Shown here in pieces: positions 63,287 through 64,000 of a stretch of 64,000 nt of DNA (position 1 is the first letter of the stretch; every line of letters starts with the position of its first letter). Under the pieces are notes generated by a model. It saw only the letters and a list, made by a program, of their open reading frames with translations. It was not told where the DNA came from and ran no database searches. A program made the position numbers and the translations under genes. The DNA is from Faecalibacterium hattorii (lineage in GTDB: Bacteria; Bacillota; Clostridia; Oscillospirales; Ruminococcaceae), in contig NZ_PRLC01000002.1 in NCBI RefSeq assembly GCF_003287455.1, positions 124,001-188,000 on the forward strand, given 5' to 3'.

Positions 63287-63315
63287 ATTATACTCGTTTC
63301 CCGCCGCTGTGTCCA
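63287..63315 (-). promoter_or_regulatory. promoter of the dehydratase gene
   Basis: -35 TGGACA (63310-63315), 17-base spacer, perfect -10 TATAAT (63287-63292) on the minus strand; the promoter overlaps the 3' end of the flippase gene. Confidence 0.7.
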
Positions 63316-64000
63316 GAAGATTTCATCTTTCGGGCGGATTTCCCCGCTTTTTCCGCACCAAGGATGGCCCGCACTTCCTCCCCAAGGCCCAGCGGCCACG
63401 CCGCCGCAGCCCCGACGAGCCCCATCCCGCCGCCGCCCGCGGCCAGCGCGGCGAGACGGAGCGGCAGCTCCCCGGCAGACCACGCTGCCAGCATTTCCCG
63501 GAAAACCATCCCCGCCCCCGCCGAGACGGCTGCCGCCAGCACCGGAGCCCCCAGCCAGCGCCACACCGCCGGGCGCACCCCGCTGACGCGCAGCAGCCGC
63601 CCGGTGTTCGCCAGACAGGTATAAACGCTGGACAGCAGAATGACGAAGAGAAAGCCCCGCATCCCGAAGCGGGGCAGCAGCAGCATGACCCCCGCAATGC
63701 GGAGCACAGCGTCCCACAGGCTGTAGCGGAAGACGGCCTTCTGCTCTCCCATCCCCTTCATTGCGCCGTCCACCATGCTTTCAAGGTACATCAGCGGCAT
63801 GGCCGGGCCGAGGACTGTCAGATAAAAGCCCGCCTCGGCCCCGTTTTCTCCGTACAGAAGGTCTGCCAGCGGGCCGCCCCACACCCAGAACACCGCCCCC
63901 GCCAGCGCAGAGAAGTAACCCGTCAGCCGCAGCATCCGGTCCAGCAAAGCCGAAAGCCGCTTCTTCTCGCCCCGGATGTGGGCTTGGGTGATCTCCGGCA
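63288..64000 (-). CDS. SpoVB/MurJ-like polysaccharide flippase, C-terminal part
   Basis: The reading frame runs open to the window edge (codons before the first Leu read EITQAHIRGEKKRLSALLD), so the gene is cut at base 64000. About 237 residues are visible. They have six hydrophobic segments and the SpoVB-like signature MVDGAMKGMGEQKAVFRYSLWDAVLRIAGVMLLLPRFGMRGFL. The family exports lipid-linked precursors across the membrane. It is just upstream of the dehydratase, fitting surface polysaccharide synthesis. Confidence 0.85.
   Translation of the reverse strand, partial: PEITQAHIRGEKKRLSALLDRMLRLTGYFSALAGAVFWVWGGPLADLLYGENGAEAGFYLTVLGPAMPLMYLESMVDGAMKGMGEQKAVFRYSLWDAVLRIAGVMLLLPRFGMRGFLFVILLSSVYTCLANTGRLLRVSGVRPAVWRWLGAPVLAAAVSAGAGMVFREMLAAWSAGELPLRLAALAAGGGGMGLVGAAAAWPLGLGEEVRAILGAEKAGKSARKMKSSGHSGGKRV

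Overview
The window looks like chromosome from a high-GC member of the Clostridia, most probably a Faecalibacterium-like Oscillospiraceae. This is inference. It rests on a PolC-type replicase, RemA/DUF370, Asp23 plus DAK2 (FakA-type), a SCIFF peptide with its radical SAM maturase, CIRCE control of groES-groEL, relics of sporulation-linked genes (GerW/YtfJ, YtfI, SpoVB-like flippase), a GC-rich housekeeping background and strong -35/-10 promoters with 17-bp spacers. Most genes are on the minus strand.

Layout. 1-4330: start of def, then priA, gmk, remA and yicC. 4333-7511: a biotin-dependent carboxyltransferase operon (12S-like, biotin carrier and 5S-like subunits) behind a near-consensus promoter. 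7693-11742: rRNA pseudouridine synthase, GerW and YtfI homologues, scpB, scpA and a site-2 protease in one minus-strand run. 11935-17182: the plus-strand island: rpmB, a DUF4250 protein, an esterase-fold protein, a sugar isomerase-like protein, and a copper module (CsoR and a CopA with an extra C-terminal CopZ-like domain). 17245-22779: an ABC transporter pair, a PLP decarboxylase and the SCIFF locus. 22911-24604: a small accessory stretch, AT-richer than its flanks, with a coiled-coil membrane protein divergent from a small HTH regulator.

24900-34169: groES-groEL, a lipid kinase, a ClpA/ClpC-type unfoldase, a TSCPD protein, a PHP phosphoesterase and aconitase. 34580-38458: the aspartate-to-threonine operon (ACT protein, hom, thrB, lysC). 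38631-44266: a class A penicillin-binding protein, a BofC-like exported protein, a Na/Pi transporter and a CBS protein. 44688-46762: Asp23 and FakA-type genes on the plus strand, preceded by an unassigned structured RNA candidate. 46852-47455: a HicAB-type toxin-antitoxin pair. 47508-58438: the conserved pyrH, frr, uppS, cdsA, dxr, rseP, ispG, polC run (ribosome recycling, isoprenoid and phospholipid synthesis, replication). 58621: tRNA-Gly(TCC). 58953-59933: a protein with a double-glycine-type leader and a small membrane protein. 59952-64000: lysA, a CapD-type nucleotide-sugar dehydratase and the 3' part of a SpoVB-like flippase.

The points most worth a second look are: the CopA-CopZ reading-frame fusion with an internal ribosome-binding site; a 120-bp multi-branched inverted repeat overlapping the end of the Clp gene; a structured leader or small RNA before asp23; a palindromic repeat apparently absorbed in frame into RseP; the strongly promoted double-glycine-leader protein; and the divergent HTH/membrane-protein module with paired operators 32 bp apart. 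No CRISPR array, rRNA operon, transposase or prophage was seen.
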